Source: an uncultured bacterium
Lineage (GTDB): Bacteria; Pseudomonadota; Gammaproteobacteria; Burkholderiales; Burkholderiaceae_E
Assembly (NCBI GenBank): GCA_903866395.1
Contig: CAIPNM010000404.1
Coordinates: 1-40,091 of the forward strand
Direction of reading: 5' to 3'
DNA: 40,091 nt
In this document: in pieces, positions 1 to 7,264 of the stretch
Position numbering within the stretch: position 1 is the stretch's first letter
Layout of the letters: each line of letters begins with the position of its first letter
The notes under the pieces: model-generated
Told to the model about the DNA's origin: nothing
What the model saw: only the letters and a program-made list of their open reading frames with translations
Databases searched by the model: none
Made by a program: the position numbers and the translations under genes

Positions 1-205
1 CATGATTCAGACCAGTTACCTCACGCCACCCATGGCGCCCGCCATCTTTTATCTGCGCGCTGTGGCGCCCCCCGAGATCACCATCCGCCACATGTACCGG
101 GGCGTGGTGCCGTTCATTGCGCTTCAGGTGCTCACGCTTGGCTTCACCATGGCGTTCCCACAACTGGTCACCTGGCTGCCCGAGCAGATGCTGCAGTTTC
201 GCTAG
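1..205 (+). CDS. TRAP transporter large permease (DctM-like), C-terminal end only
   Basis: This is the last ~67 codons of a gene that begins upstream of the window. The remnant reads as two hydrophobic stretches separated by an amphipathic segment. It has the family-typical pattern of an L-T-P-P-M-A-P-A-IFYLR segment, then a Y-R-G-V-x-PF-I loop and a final helix ending in a W-L-P motif, as in the C-termini of DctM-type TRAP large subunits. These permeases carry C4-dicarboxylates, sugar acids or related organic acids across the inner membrane with Na+. The frame is open at base 1, so the ATG at base 2 is an internal methionine. The downstream dioxygenase starts 28 bp later on the same strand, so co-transcription is likely. 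The substrate cannot be told from this fragment. Confidence 0.85.
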   Translation, partial: MIQTSYLTPPMAPAIFYLRAVAPPEITIRHMYRGVVPFIALQVLTLGFTMAFPQLVTWLPEQMLQFR

Positions 206-233
206 CGCCTGAACCCGCCCCCAAGAGGTTTCC

Positions 234-1160
234 ATGACCCCCGATCAGATTCTCTCCATCAGGCCACGCGTGCTCACCCAATCACAGCGTGAGTTCTATT
301 TCAACGAAGGCTACATCCTGCTCGAGCGGGTGATCGGCGACGAATGGATCGCGAAGCTTCGCGCCGCCACCGAGGAAATGGTGGAGCGCTCGCGCAAGGT
401 AAGCGCATCCGACAAGATCTTCGATCTTGAACCGGGGCACACGCCTGATGCGCCTCGGCTGCGACGGGTATCGAACCCGGTCGAGCATCACCCGGTCTAC
501 TGGGACTATGTCACGCGTTCGCCGATTGTCGATATCGTGGCCGATCTGGTAGGCCCGGATGTGAAGTTCCATCACTCCAAGCTCAATTTCAAATGGGCAC
601 GCGGCGGTGAAGAGGTGAAGTGGCACTACGACATCAGCTTCTGGCCGCACACCAATTATTCGCCGCTCACCGTGGGTACCTACATCTATGACTGCGGCAT
701 GGATAACGGTCCGCTCATGGTGCTGCCACGCAGCCATGTCGAGGTTGAACCGCTCCTCACCCAGTTCGATGAATCGGGCCGCTGGATCGGATGCCTGCGC
801 GACGCCGATGCAGCGCGCCTGCCGGTTGAGCGCGCGGTGGCGCTGCCCGGACCGGCTGGCTCGCTCACACTACACAATTGCCGCACACTGCACGCTTCGC
901 CAAAGAATCTGTCCGACACCGGGCGGCCTCTCCTTCTCTACACGCTCACCTCTGCCGACGCATTTCCGTACACGGTCAACCCCATCCGACCGAAGCATGA
1001 TCAGGCGATCATCGCCGGAAAGCGCGCCACCTGGGCGCATCACGATCCCCGGCCGTGCCTGCTGCCTCCCGACTGGTCTGGCGGCTACACCTCCATCTTC
1101 GCGCTCCAGCAGCAGGAAAGCGAAAGCGACTCCCCGCCGCTTGCCACCGCCACCATGTAG
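234..1160 (+). CDS. Phytanoyl-CoA dioxygenase family protein (Fe(II)/2-oxoglutarate oxygenase)
   Basis: A 308-residue protein of the PhyH family, cytoplasmic non-haem iron enzymes that hydroxylate a substrate with O2 and 2-oxoglutarate. The iron triad is visible: H131 and D133 in a W-H-Y-D-I segment, and a distal H220 in T-L-H-A-S. R231 (T-G-R-P-L) is placed to bind 2-oxoglutarate. The region around residues 148-168 (Y-x-Y-D-x-G-M-D-N-G-P-L-x-V-L-P-R-S-H) is the usual core strand of the family. The ATG has an AGAGG ribosome binding site nearby. It lies between a TRAP permease and an isocitrate lyase/PEP mutase-family gene (14-bp gap), so it probably acts on an organic acid or related compound imported by the transporter. 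Family assignment is firm; the substrate is unknown. Confidence 0.88.
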   Translation: MTPDQILSIRPRVLTQSQREFYFNEGYILLERVIGDEWIAKLRAATEEMVERSRKVSASDKIFDLEPGHTPDAPRLRRVSNPVEHHPVYWDYVTRSPIVDIVADLVGPDVKFHHSKLNFKWARGGEEVKWHYDISFWPHTNYSPLTVGTYIYDCGMDNGPLMVLPRSHVEVEPLLTQFDESGRWIGCLRDADAARLPVERAVALPGPAGSLTLHNCRTLHASPKNLSDTGRPLLLYTLTSADAFPYTVNPIRPKHDQAIIAGKRATWAHHDPRPCLLPPDWSGGYTSIFALQQQESESDSPPLATATM

Positions 1161-1174
1161 GTCGGGTCGCGCAG

Positions 1175-2029
1175 GTGGACCTTTCACAAGCCGAGCGGGC
1201 CAGACGGTTTCATGCGCTTCATCACGAGCAGACGCTGTTCATCATCGGTAGCGTCTGGGATGCCGCAAGCGCGGTCATGTTCGAGCAGGAAGGTTTTACC
1301 GCCCTCGGCACCTCGAGCGCCGGGCTAGCCTATGCTCAAGGTTTGCCCGACGGCGAGCTTGCGCCGCGCAACGACATGATCGCGGCAACCGCCCGCATCG
1401 CGCGCTCGGTATCCATCCCCGTTTCTGCCGATCTTGAATCTGGCTACGGCGCCTCGCCCGCCGAAGTGGCTGAGACGTGCCGGCTCGCTCTGGAGGCGGG
1501 CGCGGTGGGCGTCAATCTTGAAGACGCCCGGCCAGGCGCCGCGACACTCACCGACCTCAAGCGGCAATGCGAAATCATCCGCGCCGTACGTCTGGCAGCC
1601 GACCGCTGCGGTATTCCGCTTTTCATCAACGCGCGCACCGATGCTTTCTGGCTGTCCTTGTGGGACGCACCGCGCCGATTGTCCGAGAGCGTCGCGCGCT
1701 GCCAGGCCTATGTCGATGCGGGTGCAGACGGGGTGTTCGTGCCCGGTGCGCTCGATGTCCCCACCCTCTCATCGCTGGTGCGGGCCACCACGGCCCCGCT
1801 CAACGTGCTCGCGATGCCGGGCTGCCCCGATAGCGCCACGCTGCAGGCGCTGGGGGTACGTCGTCTTTCACAAGGATCAGGACCCGCGCGGGCCATGCTG
1901 GGCCTTGCCGGCCGCATTGCACGCGAGTTGCTCGACCAAGGTCGCTACACTTCGTTTCATCAAGGCTCGATCGGCTACGCGCAGGCCAATGCGCTATTTA
2001 GCGACCGGCGCCCATGCCCATCCACCTGA
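1175..2029 (+). CDS. Isocitrate lyase/phosphoenolpyruvate mutase family protein
   Basis: A 284-residue TIM-barrel enzyme of the isocitrate lyase/PEP mutase superfamily, which makes or breaks C-C or P-C bonds next to a 2-oxo acid using Mg2+. Visible landmarks are the N-terminal G-S-V-W-D-A-A-S-A segment (about residues 25-33), the T-S-S-A-G-L-A loop, D86 and E88 in A-D-L-E-S-G-Y-G, and E116/D117 in N-L-E-D. The K-K-C-G-H signature of true isocitrate lyases is absent, so the protein belongs with the oxaloacetate decarboxylase, methylisocitrate lyase or phosphonopyruvate hydrolase-like group. I chose a GTG start 14 bp after the dioxygenase stop, because homology begins just after it and no in-frame ATG is nearby. 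The true substrate is not determined. Confidence 0.82.
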   Translation: MDLSQAERARRFHALHHEQTLFIIGSVWDAASAVMFEQEGFTALGTSSAGLAYAQGLPDGELAPRNDMIAATARIARSVSIPVSADLESGYGASPAEVAETCRLALEAGAVGVNLEDARPGAATLTDLKRQCEIIRAVRLAADRCGIPLFINARTDAFWLSLWDAPRRLSESVARCQAYVDAGADGVFVPGALDVPTLSSLVRATTAPLNVLAMPGCPDSATLQALGVRRLSQGSGPARAMLGLAGRIARELLDQGRYTSFHQGSIGYAQANALFSDRRPCPST

Positions 2030-2053
2030 CCCTCACCTGAAAGCGCTTCCGGA

Positions 2054-2908
2054 ATGAATGCCTCCTATGTGCTCACGCTCTCCTGCCCCGACCGCGCCGG
2101 CATTGTTCACGCGGTATCAGGCTTTCTTTATGAGCGCGGCGCCAACATCGTGGAGGCCGCGCAATTTGGCGACGTGGCAACCGGCCTTTTTTTCATGCGC
2201 GTGCAGTTTGAGCTCGCCGCCGAGCGGATGCCCATGGCGGCGCTGCGCACCGAGTTCGAGCCGGTGGCGCAGTCTTTTTCGATGCGCGCCAAGATCGTTG
2301 AACTCAGTCGGCGGCTGCCCACCGTCATCATGGTGTCCAAACTCGGCCACTGCCTGAACGATCTGCTCTTTCGGTGGCGAAGCGGACTGCTGCCGCTCGA
2401 TATTCGCGCAATTGTCTCGAACCACCGCGACTTCTATCAGATGGCCGCCTCCTATGACATCGCCTTTCACCACATCCCGGTCACCGCCGACACCAAGGCC
2501 GAGGCCGAGGCGCGGCTGCTGGAGGTGGTGAGGGCAGAGGGTGTGGAGCTGGTGGTGCTCGCCCGCTACATGCAGGTGCTGTCGCCGGGCCTATGCGCAC
2601 AGCTGGAGGGCCGGGCGATCAATATTCATCACTCGTTTTTACCCAGCTTCAAGGGTGCGCGCCCCTACCAGCAGGCACACGACCGGGGCGTGAAGCTGAT
2701 TGGCGCAACCGCTCACTATGTGACCACCGACCTCGATGACGGGCCCATCATTGAGCAGGACGCGGCGCGTGTGGATCACACCATGGACGTTGCCACCCTC
2801 ACCGCGATCGGGCGCGACGTTGAAAGCGTGGTGCTGGCCCGCGCGCTTAAATGGCATGCGGAGCATCGCGTGCTGCTCAACGGCTCGAAGACCGTGGTGT
2901 TCCGCTAA
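2054..2908 (+). CDS. purU: Formyltetrahydrofolate deformylase PurU
   Basis: A 284-residue cytoplasmic enzyme that hydrolyses 10-formyl-tetrahydrofolate to formate and tetrahydrofolate, balancing the one-carbon pool and feeding formate to purine synthesis. An N-terminal ACT domain (about residues 5-85, starting with the S-C-P-D-R-A-G-I motif) is followed by a formyltransferase-fold domain (about 88-284). The catalytic Asn-His-Asp set is present: N190 and H192 in I-N-I-H-H-S-F-L-P-S-F-K-G, and D228 in D-L-D-D-G-P-I-I-E-Q. Length matches the family. The ATG follows the previous stop by 24 bp, so it may be the last gene of the dioxygenase/PEP-mutase-like transcript. It ends just before a convergent small gene. 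Confidence 0.95.
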   Translation: MNASYVLTLSCPDRAGIVHAVSGFLYERGANIVEAAQFGDVATGLFFMRVQFELAAERMPMAALRTEFEPVAQSFSMRAKIVELSRRLPTVIMVSKLGHCLNDLLFRWRSGLLPLDIRAIVSNHRDFYQMAASYDIAFHHIPVTADTKAEAEARLLEVVRAEGVELVVLARYMQVLSPGLCAQLEGRAINIHHSFLPSFKGARPYQQAHDRGVKLIGATAHYVTTDLDDGPIIEQDAARVDHTMDVATLTAIGRDVESVVLARALKWHAEHRVLLNGSKTVVFR

Positions 2909-2920
2909 CCGCCGCTGCGC

Positions 2921-3046
2921 TCATCCGCCGGCGAGCAGTACGCCCGCGGGAATAGCGCACAGGCAGGCCACCAGCACCAGCCGATCAGAATCGAACCACA
3001 CCCGCCAGCCTGAGACCGGGCTTAAGGGTTTCGTTATTGCTTTCAT
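2921..3046 (-). CDS. Small hypothetical membrane peptide (41 aa)
   Basis: An unannotated-size reading frame supported by context rather than homology. It has an ATG preceded by a near-perfect AAAGGAG Shine-Dalgarno at 8-nt spacing, a length of 41 codons, and one predicted membrane helix (about residues 22-39, running L-V-L-V-A-C-L-C-A-I-P-A-G-V-L-L-A). The helix follows a short N-terminal stretch with two lysines and W/R residues. It starts 48 bp after the stop of the binding-protein gene on the same strand, so it is probably translated from that transcript. It ends 12 bp from the convergent purU stop. I do not recognise a family. A chance reading frame is possible, but the ribosome binding site makes expression plausible. 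Confidence 0.5.
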   Translation of the reverse strand: MKAITKPLSPVSGWRVWFDSDRLVLVACLCAIPAGVLLAGG

Positions 3047-3094
3047 CGCCACACTCCTTTCCTGTCAGTGCGATGATGATCCGCTCCCCCAGGC

Positions 3095-4381
3095 TCATGG
3101 CGTGAGCCTCGCCTGGGCAAGCAAGCCCAGGATCTGCGTGTGGCGTTCAAGGGCTGCCGCCGCCCACTGTGCCTCGAGGGCCGCCACCCGTGGCCGTCGG
3201 AGCGCCTCGCGGATCTGAGGATTGAAGGCCTGAACAACCGACTCCTCGGCGAGCATTCGCTCGGGCAATGCGGGACCATAGGCAAGCGCTCGCGCCTGAG
3301 CAAGCGTCTGGCGAGCGGCACGCTCGTCGGTGGCCGTCGCCGCGCGCCGAGCCCCATCACGAAGTGCGGCGCACGACTGGCGGAGCTGCGGCGCGTGAGT
3401 CACCAGCCACTGGCGGGCAAGTGCGCTCACCGCCGGTTCGCGCCGCTCCATCTGGGCGAGATCAACCGACAGATACTGCGCGATCGCGGGCGGGGAGCGG
3501 CGAACGGCGCGAGCCTGCGCCTCAGCGGGCGGTGTCGCACCGGGCGGTGTCGCAGCGGGCGGCGAGGCAGTGGTGAATCGAACGAACCGTTGCGCAAGCC
3601 TCATGTCGCGGGAACCCGCCGCAACCAGCGCGAGCCTCGTCCGCGCCAGCACCACAAACGCAGGCTGCACTTCGAGCAACGGATCGGTTGCCGCATCTTC
3701 AAAGACAAGATTGAGCGGCGTTGGCCCCCCTGCGTCGCCGCTTGCGCTATTGGCAACCAGTCGCAACAGCAGCGCCCAGCCCCCCTCCCAGCCGCGATCC
3801 TGCAGCGCCGATTCAATCAGCAAGCTCCCCAGGCCGCCTGGCGCCGCAAACGGGTTGGCGAGCGCGCCGGTGCACTCACCCTGGGCAATGTCCTGCCAGC
3901 GCTCGGGCCACGCCGGCGCCGACGCCGCGGCCGGTCGGGCGAGCGCAATCCGGATCAGATGCTGCGCCCGGGCGGTGAGCCCCTGATCTGCAGGCACCGT
4001 GCCCCCCATGGGCTGCGGCTCGCCATCGATACCAAGAAGCAGACCTTCGGCCGCCGCCGCTGCAAAGCTTTCGGGTGAAGCTGACCAGATCAGGTGAGGG
4101 CGCTGCGCCGGCGTATTCGAACGGAGCATGCCCAGAATCTGCTCGGGCCGCTGGATGATGAGTTCGACCCGCGTGCCCGGATTAGCCTGCTCAAACGCCC
4201 GCACCCGCGCCCGTGCATAGGACTCGGGCAGCGTACTGACGATGGTGAGCGAGGCAAGGCGCGCGGCCCCGCCCGGCGGGGCGGTCGGCTGTGCGCCCAC
4301 TTCGCCCGCCCGCATCACCCCTCCCAAGACAACGAGCGACATCAGCGCGATCACTTGAACGCACGCCGAACGCAGCTTCAT
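3095..4381 (-). CDS. Periplasmic solute-binding-like protein (ABC type, family uncertain)
   Basis: A 428-residue exported protein. The start at the second in-frame ATG (4381) is chosen because AGGA lies 8 nt upstream and the product begins with a clean signal peptide (K-L-R-S, then a hydrophobic core, cleavage near V-G-A-Q). The mature N-terminus has the pattern of type-2 periplasmic binding proteins: L-T-I-V-S-T-L-P-E-S, then an F-E-Q-A-N-P-G-T-R-V-E helix-strand, and later a P-H-L-I-W-S-A-S strand. This resembles Fe(III)- or polyamine-type extracellular binding proteins. The C-terminal ~130 residues are Ala/Arg-rich and helical, unlike a compact binding protein. No ABC permease or ATPase gene is beside it. 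The ligand is unknown, and it may act in signalling rather than uptake. Confidence 0.6.
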   Translation of the reverse strand: MKLRSACVQVIALMSLVVLGGVMRAGEVGAQPTAPPGGAARLASLTIVSTLPESYARARVRAFEQANPGTRVELIIQRPEQILGMLRSNTPAQRPHLIWSASPESFAAAAAEGLLLGIDGEPQPMGGTVPADQGLTARAQHLIRIALARPAAASAPAWPERWQDIAQGECTGALANPFAAPGGLGSLLIESALQDRGWEGGWALLLRLVANSASGDAGGPTPLNLVFEDAATDPLLEVQPAFVVLARTRLALVAAGSRDMRLAQRFVRFTTASPPAATPPGATPPAEAQARAVRRSPPAIAQYLSVDLAQMERREPAVSALARQWLVTHAPQLRQSCAALRDGARRAATATDERAARQTLAQARALAYGPALPERMLAEESVVQAFNPQIREALRRPRVAALEAQWAAAALERHTQILGLLAQARLTP

Positions 4382-4514
4382 TGCATAATTCCTCATGGAA
4401 GGTTGGGCCTCGCGCTGGCCCCGGCCGTGATTCTAGGCTGCTCTGCTCACCGTTGTCCGACCATCACCTCGCCTGCGAGCTTATCGCCCCCCGCGCACCG
4501 TCCGTTCCCCACTC

Positions 4515-5702
4515 ATGACACCCTCCGCTGCCACCCGCTTTCTGCGCCTGCTACTCCCTGCTGTACTGCTGGCAGGCGCCCCCGGCCTCGCCTCGGCCGA
4601 CAGTCCCGCACCGCGCAAGCAAGTCTGGGCGACCCCCGACACCGGCAGCGAAGCGTATGAGCAACTGCGCGCGCTCACAGGCGCGCTCGCCAAGGGCAGC
4701 GTGGTACGGGTGCAGATCGAGAGCTCCGCTTCGCACGTGACGCGAGCCCGGATGCTGCGCGACGGTCGGGCGCAGCTCGCGGCCACCAGCGTGGCGGGCA
4801 GTGTCTTTGCCCAGGAAGGCCTGTTTGCGTTTGCCGGCGCCGACTGGGGGCCGCAGCCGGTGCGAGCCGTTCTCATGAATTCACATGGGCAATTGCTTGG
4901 GCTGGTGGCGGCGGGCGATGCCGGCATCAATTCCATCGCAGAGCTGAAAGGCAAGCGCGTGGCGCGCATCAAGGATGCCCCCGAAGTTGATCAGCACCTG
5001 CGCGCCCTGCTTGCCCACGCTGGCCTCACCTGGCAAGACGTCACCTCGGTACCCACCGAAGGTTATGGCGCAGCCATCCGTGCTGTGGCCGCTGGACGCG
5101 CCGATGCCGCATTCGCCGCCTCGCGCACACCGGATCTGCAGGCATTGGCCTCCTCCAAGCGCGGAATTGCCTGGCCGCTGGTACCTCATGCCGACGAGCA
5201 GGGATGGCGCCAGCTTCGTCAGTGGGCGCCCTACATGGTGCCGGTCGATGCGGTGACCGGTACCGGCCTATCAGATAAAGAGCCGGTGGAAAGCGTAAGC
5301 TGGCCCTATCCGGTTCTGATCACGCTGGCACGGCGCGATGCAGATGAAATACAGGCCATCACCCGCGAACTCACCGGACGCTGGCGCGACTACCGCGACG
5401 CTGCGCCCGGCAACGCAGGCTGGGAAGCGCGTCGCCAGCCGCTGGCGTGGGCCATTCCGTGGCACGACGGCGCAATTCGCGTGTTTCGCGAACAAGGCCT
5501 GTGGCGCGCCGAACATCAGGCACATCAAGCGCAACTGCTCGAGCGCCAACGTGTGCTGAAACAGGTCTGGGAGAGCCTACGCCGATCCGGCGAGCCTGGC
5601 GCGAACCCTGACACCGACCACGAAGCCGTGTGGCTGAAAGCGCGAGCCGAGGCCTTGAAGAAGGCGGGCCTCGATACCCTCTGGGACGCAGGCGCCCAGT
5701 AA
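4515..5702 (+). CDS. TAXI-family TRAP transporter solute-binding protein
   Basis: A 395-residue exported protein with a signal peptide (R-F-L-R then a Leu/Ala core, A-S-A cleavage region near residue 28). It resembles the TAXI/NMT1-like family of TRAP substrate-binding proteins. Typical features are the early W-A-T-P-D-T-G-S-E-A-Y-E-Q-L segment, the G-R-A-Q-L-A-A-T strand, the S-I-A-E-L-K-G-K-R-V-A motif around residue 145, and a later A-A-G-R-A-D-A-A-F-A strand. It lacks an adjacent TAXI-type fused permease, so it may be an orphan receptor. It is divergent from the neighbouring binding-protein gene across a 133-bp gap with no clear promoter. No good ribosome binding site precedes the ATG, so the start is moderately certain. 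Confidence 0.75.
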   Translation: MTPSAATRFLRLLLPAVLLAGAPGLASADSPAPRKQVWATPDTGSEAYEQLRALTGALAKGSVVRVQIESSASHVTRARMLRDGRAQLAATSVAGSVFAQEGLFAFAGADWGPQPVRAVLMNSHGQLLGLVAAGDAGINSIAELKGKRVARIKDAPEVDQHLRALLAHAGLTWQDVTSVPTEGYGAAIRAVAAGRADAAFAASRTPDLQALASSKRGIAWPLVPHADEQGWRQLRQWAPYMVPVDAVTGTGLSDKEPVESVSWPYPVLITLARRDADEIQAITRELTGRWRDYRDAAPGNAGWEARRQPLAWAIPWHDGAIRVFREQGLWRAEHQAHQAQLLERQRVLKQVWESLRRSGEPGANPDTDHEAVWLKARAEALKKAGLDTLWDAGAQ

Positions 5703-5732
5703 CGGTCAGAGCGCCTGGTTAAACGATTCGCA

Positions 5733-5751
5733 CCCGGGCGAAGGGCCCGGG
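5733..5751. terminator. GC hairpin between convergent genes
   Basis: A perfect 7-bp inverted repeat (CCCGGGC, 5-nt loop, GCCCGGG) lies in the 58-bp gap between the convergent TAXI-receptor and SDR genes. It has no downstream T tract on either strand, so it may be a weak or Rho-assisted bidirectional terminator. Confidence 0.4.
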
Positions 5752-5760
5752 GGCTGCGCC

Positions 5761-6540
5761 TTAGTAGGTGCCGGGATAGGTGCCACCGTCAATCAGGAAA
5801 TTCTGCCCGGTGACATACGAGGCCTGCCCGCTGCAAAGATACGCGCAGGCCTGGCCAAATTCGTAAGGCTCGCCCAGCCGGCCCGCCGGGATCGACTTGG
5901 CGCGCGCAGCCAAGGTTTCTTCCAGGCTCTGCCCCTGCTTACTCGCCATCGCCTGCGCGGTGGTGCGAATCCGGTCGGTGTTGAATACCCCCGGCAGCAG
6001 ATTGTTGATCGTGACGTTGTGCCGCACGGTCTGACGCGCCAGACCGGCTACAAAGCCGGTCAGACCGCTACGAGCGCCGTTGGACAGACCCAGCACCTCA
6101 ATTGGAGCCTTAACCGAGCTTGACGTGATGTTGATGATGCGACCGAAGCGGCGCGCGATCATGCCGTCGACGGTTGCCTTGATGAGCTCGATCGGCGTGA
6201 GCATGTTGCCATCGAGTGCCTTCACCCAGTCGTCACGTGTCCAGTTGCGAAAATCGCCAGGCGGGGGACCGCCCGCGTTATTGATGAGGATATCAACCTG
6301 CGGGCATGCAGCAAGCACGCGGGTGCGCCCCTCCTCGGTGGTGATGTCGGCCGCCACCGTGCGCACTTCGACGCCTGTCTGCTTGCGGATCTGGTCAGCG
6401 GCCTGCTCCAGCACCTCAGCCGAGCGGGCATTCATCACCAGATTGACGCCTTCCTGCGCGAGTGAGATCGCACAGCCATACCCCAGGCCCTTGCTCGAGG
6501 CGCAAACGACCGCCCAGCGGCCGGAAATTCCGAGATCCAT
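5761..6540 (-). CDS. SDR-fold oxidoreductase-like protein with degenerate catalytic residues
   Basis: A 259-residue short-chain dehydrogenase/reductase-fold protein. It keeps the Rossmann outline (C-A-S-S-K-G-L-G-Y-G near residue 13), the N-N-A-G segment and the C-terminal T-G-Q-N-F-L-I-D-G-G. The catalytic Y-x-x-x-K is replaced: the segment that should carry it reads L-S-N-G-A-R-S-G-L, so Tyr becomes Ser and Lys becomes Arg. This matches a recognised beta-ketoacyl-reductase-like SDR subgroup with imperfect cofactor and tetrad motifs. Classical Tyr/Lys chemistry is therefore unlikely. The start has a strong GGAGGGT ribosome binding site. It follows ubiJ by 42 bp on the same strand, in the place where ubiB normally sits in related genomes. 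Function unknown. Confidence 0.8.
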   Translation of the reverse strand: MDLGISGRWAVVCASSKGLGYGCAISLAQEGVNLVMNARSAEVLEQAADQIRKQTGVEVRTVAADITTEEGRTRVLAACPQVDILINNAGGPPPGDFRNWTRDDWVKALDGNMLTPIELIKATVDGMIARRFGRIINITSSSVKAPIEVLGLSNGARSGLTGFVAGLARQTVRHNVTINNLLPGVFNTDRIRTTAQAMASKQGQSLEETLAARAKSIPAGRLGEPYEFGQACAYLCSGQASYVTGQNFLIDGGTYPGTY

Positions 6541-6582
6541 CGCTAACCCTCCAGGAAAATCAAGCGGAAGCGGATGACGCGT

Positions 6583-7263
6583 TCAGCGACGCGCACCCGT
6601 GCGCCGCTCGAGCGACGCCAGCCGCGATTCTAACGACGAGAGCAGAGCCGAGTGTTCAGCCAGCTCGCTGCGAGCCACCAGCATGGGATCCTCGACACTC
6701 CACTGGTGAGCAAACCCAGCACCTGCGCGCTCACCGAGCTCACGCAGCGCCTGTGCCGCACCGGCGGCCAGCCCCACAATCCGGTGCGCGATCACATCCC
6801 CAGTCAGGCGACTGAGGTCTTCTTCAACATCCCAACGCAGCGTGCGGGACAACTCGCCCAGCGCTGCCGCGAGGAGTACATCGCCCTCAATGCGCAGATG
6901 CGGCTGGAGCCCTGCTGGCCCCTTGCTCAACATCGCAAACCCGGCATCCAGCGATGGCCGGATGGTCATGGTGACCGAGGGGGGGGCGGTCGCTGCAGGC
7001 GCGGCCTCGAGCAGACCCTCTGCGCTCACACCAAGCAGCATCGAAAACCATGCCGCCGACTGCGCAGGATCGCGTGCTTCCAACCGGATCAGCCGCCCAG
7101 CGTGCGGGCGAAGGCTTGCCCGTGCTGAGTCGTTGGCGGCTAGCAAATGATTAAGGGCCGCGAGCAGTGCCCGCAGCCCTTGCTGGGATGCGCCCGACAG
7201 CCAGTCTGAGGCGCCCCCTGAGGCTACCGACGCTTCCTGCGAAGCGTCGGTTGACGCACCCAT
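6583..7263 (-). CDS. ubiJ: Ubiquinone biosynthesis accessory factor UbiJ (SCP2 domain)
   Basis: A 226-residue protein of the UbiJ family, an SCP2-fold lipid carrier that scaffolds the hydroxylase and methylase complex for ubiquinone. An SCP2-like region spans about residues 55-150 (including P-S-V-T-M-T-I-R and L-R-I-E-G-D-V-L-L). A conserved D-V-E-E-D-L-S-R-L-T-G-D-V-I-A-H-R block follows, and the C-terminus forms a predicted coiled coil (S-L-E-S-R-L-A-S-L-E-R-R). The ATG sits 1 nt after the tim44-like stop, so translation is probably coupled. I chose this ATG over an upstream one that would run far into the preceding gene. The position after ubiE and tim44-like supports the call. Confidence 0.85.
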   Translation of the reverse strand: MGASTDASQEASVASGGASDWLSGASQQGLRALLAALNHLLAANDSARASLRPHAGRLIRLEARDPAQSAAWFSMLLGVSAEGLLEAAPAATAPPSVTMTIRPSLDAGFAMLSKGPAGLQPHLRIEGDVLLAAALGELSRTLRWDVEEDLSRLTGDVIAHRIVGLAAGAAQALRELGERAGAGFAHQWSVEDPMLVARSELAEHSALLSSLESRLASLERRTGARR

Positions 7264-7264
7264 G

